From assembly GCA_903772945.1 (NCBI GenBank), contig CAICTM010000194.1:1-64000 (forward strand): 64,000 nt of DNA. Reading direction: 5' to 3'. A program made the position numbers and the translations under genes. The notes below the pieces were generated by a model. It saw nothing but the letters and a program-made list of their open reading frames with translations, did no database searches and was not told the DNA's origin. Shown here piece by piece: positions 63,525-64,000 of this stretch (position 1 is its first letter; every line of letters starts with the position of its first letter). The DNA is from Seminavis robusta. Taxonomy: Eukaryota; Bacillariophyta; Bacillariophyceae; Naviculales; Naviculaceae.

Positions 63525-64000
63525 ATGCAAATGAATGGTAACAACAATCACCTAAACGAAGCAGCCTTTCAGGAAGCTCTCCTGTCCGAAGTTTCCCAGC
63601 TAGCCACCTTGCAAGGTCATGACAGGTCCATGGTCATGACACCACATGAGCATGGAAACGCCACGGCCATTAAACAGAGGGTGGAATCTTGTTCAGAACT
63701 GGACAATCTCAACGATTTTCAATATGCTCATTACGCGTTGGTGGATGACGCCAATACAGACGCCGCTGTTGAAAAGATTCGCAATCTCCAGGAATTTCGC
63801 AGACGATATCATCTCAACGATACGGTTGAACAGGGGATGCAATATTTGCAAGCCTTCATGACACAACAACCCGGATTCGTCCTTCATTTGGATTGCAGTG
63901 CTGGCACATACGAAACCATTCGCGTCTTGGACGTGAGCAAACTCAATCCCTCCGCGGCACTAGTGGTCGGTACAGGTGGCGATTTGGATTACAACTGGAG
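63525..64000 (+). CDS. CRAL-TRIO (Sec14-like) protein, paralogue 2 (cut by window edge)
   Basis: From the ATG at 63525 the frame is open to the end of the window (158 complete codons). It matches paralogue 1 almost residue by residue: HGNATAIKQRVESCSELDN, DFQYAHYALVDDANTD, KIRNLQEFRRRYHLNDT, MQYLQAFMTQQPGFVLHLDC and LNPSAALVVGTGGDLDYNW. Only the first 25 residues differ clearly. The missing part should carry the rest of the CRAL-TRIO domain, assuming the same length. Codon-level differences are frequent although the protein is conserved, so selection is acting and both copies are probably active. Confidence 0.85.
   Translation, partial: MQMNGNNNHLNEAAFQEALLSEVSQLATLQGHDRSMVMTPHEHGNATAIKQRVESCSELDNLNDFQYAHYALVDDANTDAAVEKIRNLQEFRRRYHLNDTVEQGMQYLQAFMTQQPGFVLHLDCSAGTYETIRVLDVSKLNPSAALVVGTGGDLDYNW

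Overview
The window looks like nuclear DNA of a pennate diatom or a close stramenopile relative. The evidence is a DUF6824 gene, a tandem family of type II membrane leucine-rich-repeat (LRR) proteins, a secreted FAS1 giant, a DUF285/BspA-repeat membrane protein, sparse short GT-AG introns (about 70-150 nt) and AT-neutral spacers full of GCTAGC and ACCGGT palindromic runs. The exact species (a Seminavis-like benthic diatom is my guess) is inference. No retroviral, LTR or other virus-like element was recognised.

Left part (1-16 kb): a standalone HRDC protein, a HYR-like ectodomain protein and a 13-exon membrane-anchored extracellular protein all lie on the minus strand. All twelve of its proposed splice junctions keep reading phase and give 1,595 residues. 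A 105-bp hairpin sits exactly between the last two genes. Then comes a repeat-rich spacer (minisatellite, CCCTAAA-type palindrome, long hairpin) holding one small type I membrane protein.

Middle (16-38 kb): an LRR-like protein of unknown role, flanked by related direct repeats; a complete-looking piggyBac transposase interrupted by one GC-AG intron; a DUF285 repeat membrane protein; a decayed LRR gene; a TA-flanked mariner-like MITE of 587 bp; a multipass membrane protein with an acidic linker and Cys-rich tail; an atypical kinase-like protein; a DUF6824 protein; and two broken genes (a secreted Cys-rich protein and an LRR remnant).

LRR cluster (38.9-46.5 kb): three intact co-oriented paralogues, each with about 230 acidic cytosolic residues, one membrane span and an LRR ectodomain. 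With the two decayed copies they record a birth-and-death receptor family.

Right part (47-64 kb): a six-exon gene encoding a 3,307-residue protein with about eight FAS1 domains, Cys-rich modules, one membrane span and a roughly 550-residue acidic tail, a good candidate for a cell-surface adhesion protein. It is followed by a secreted alanine racemase-like enzyme, an F-box/PH protein, a tRNA-Gln-like relic and a head-to-head pair of CRAL-TRIO paralogues, the second cut by the window edge. Much of the coding content therefore concerns the cell surface and secretion rather than core metabolism.
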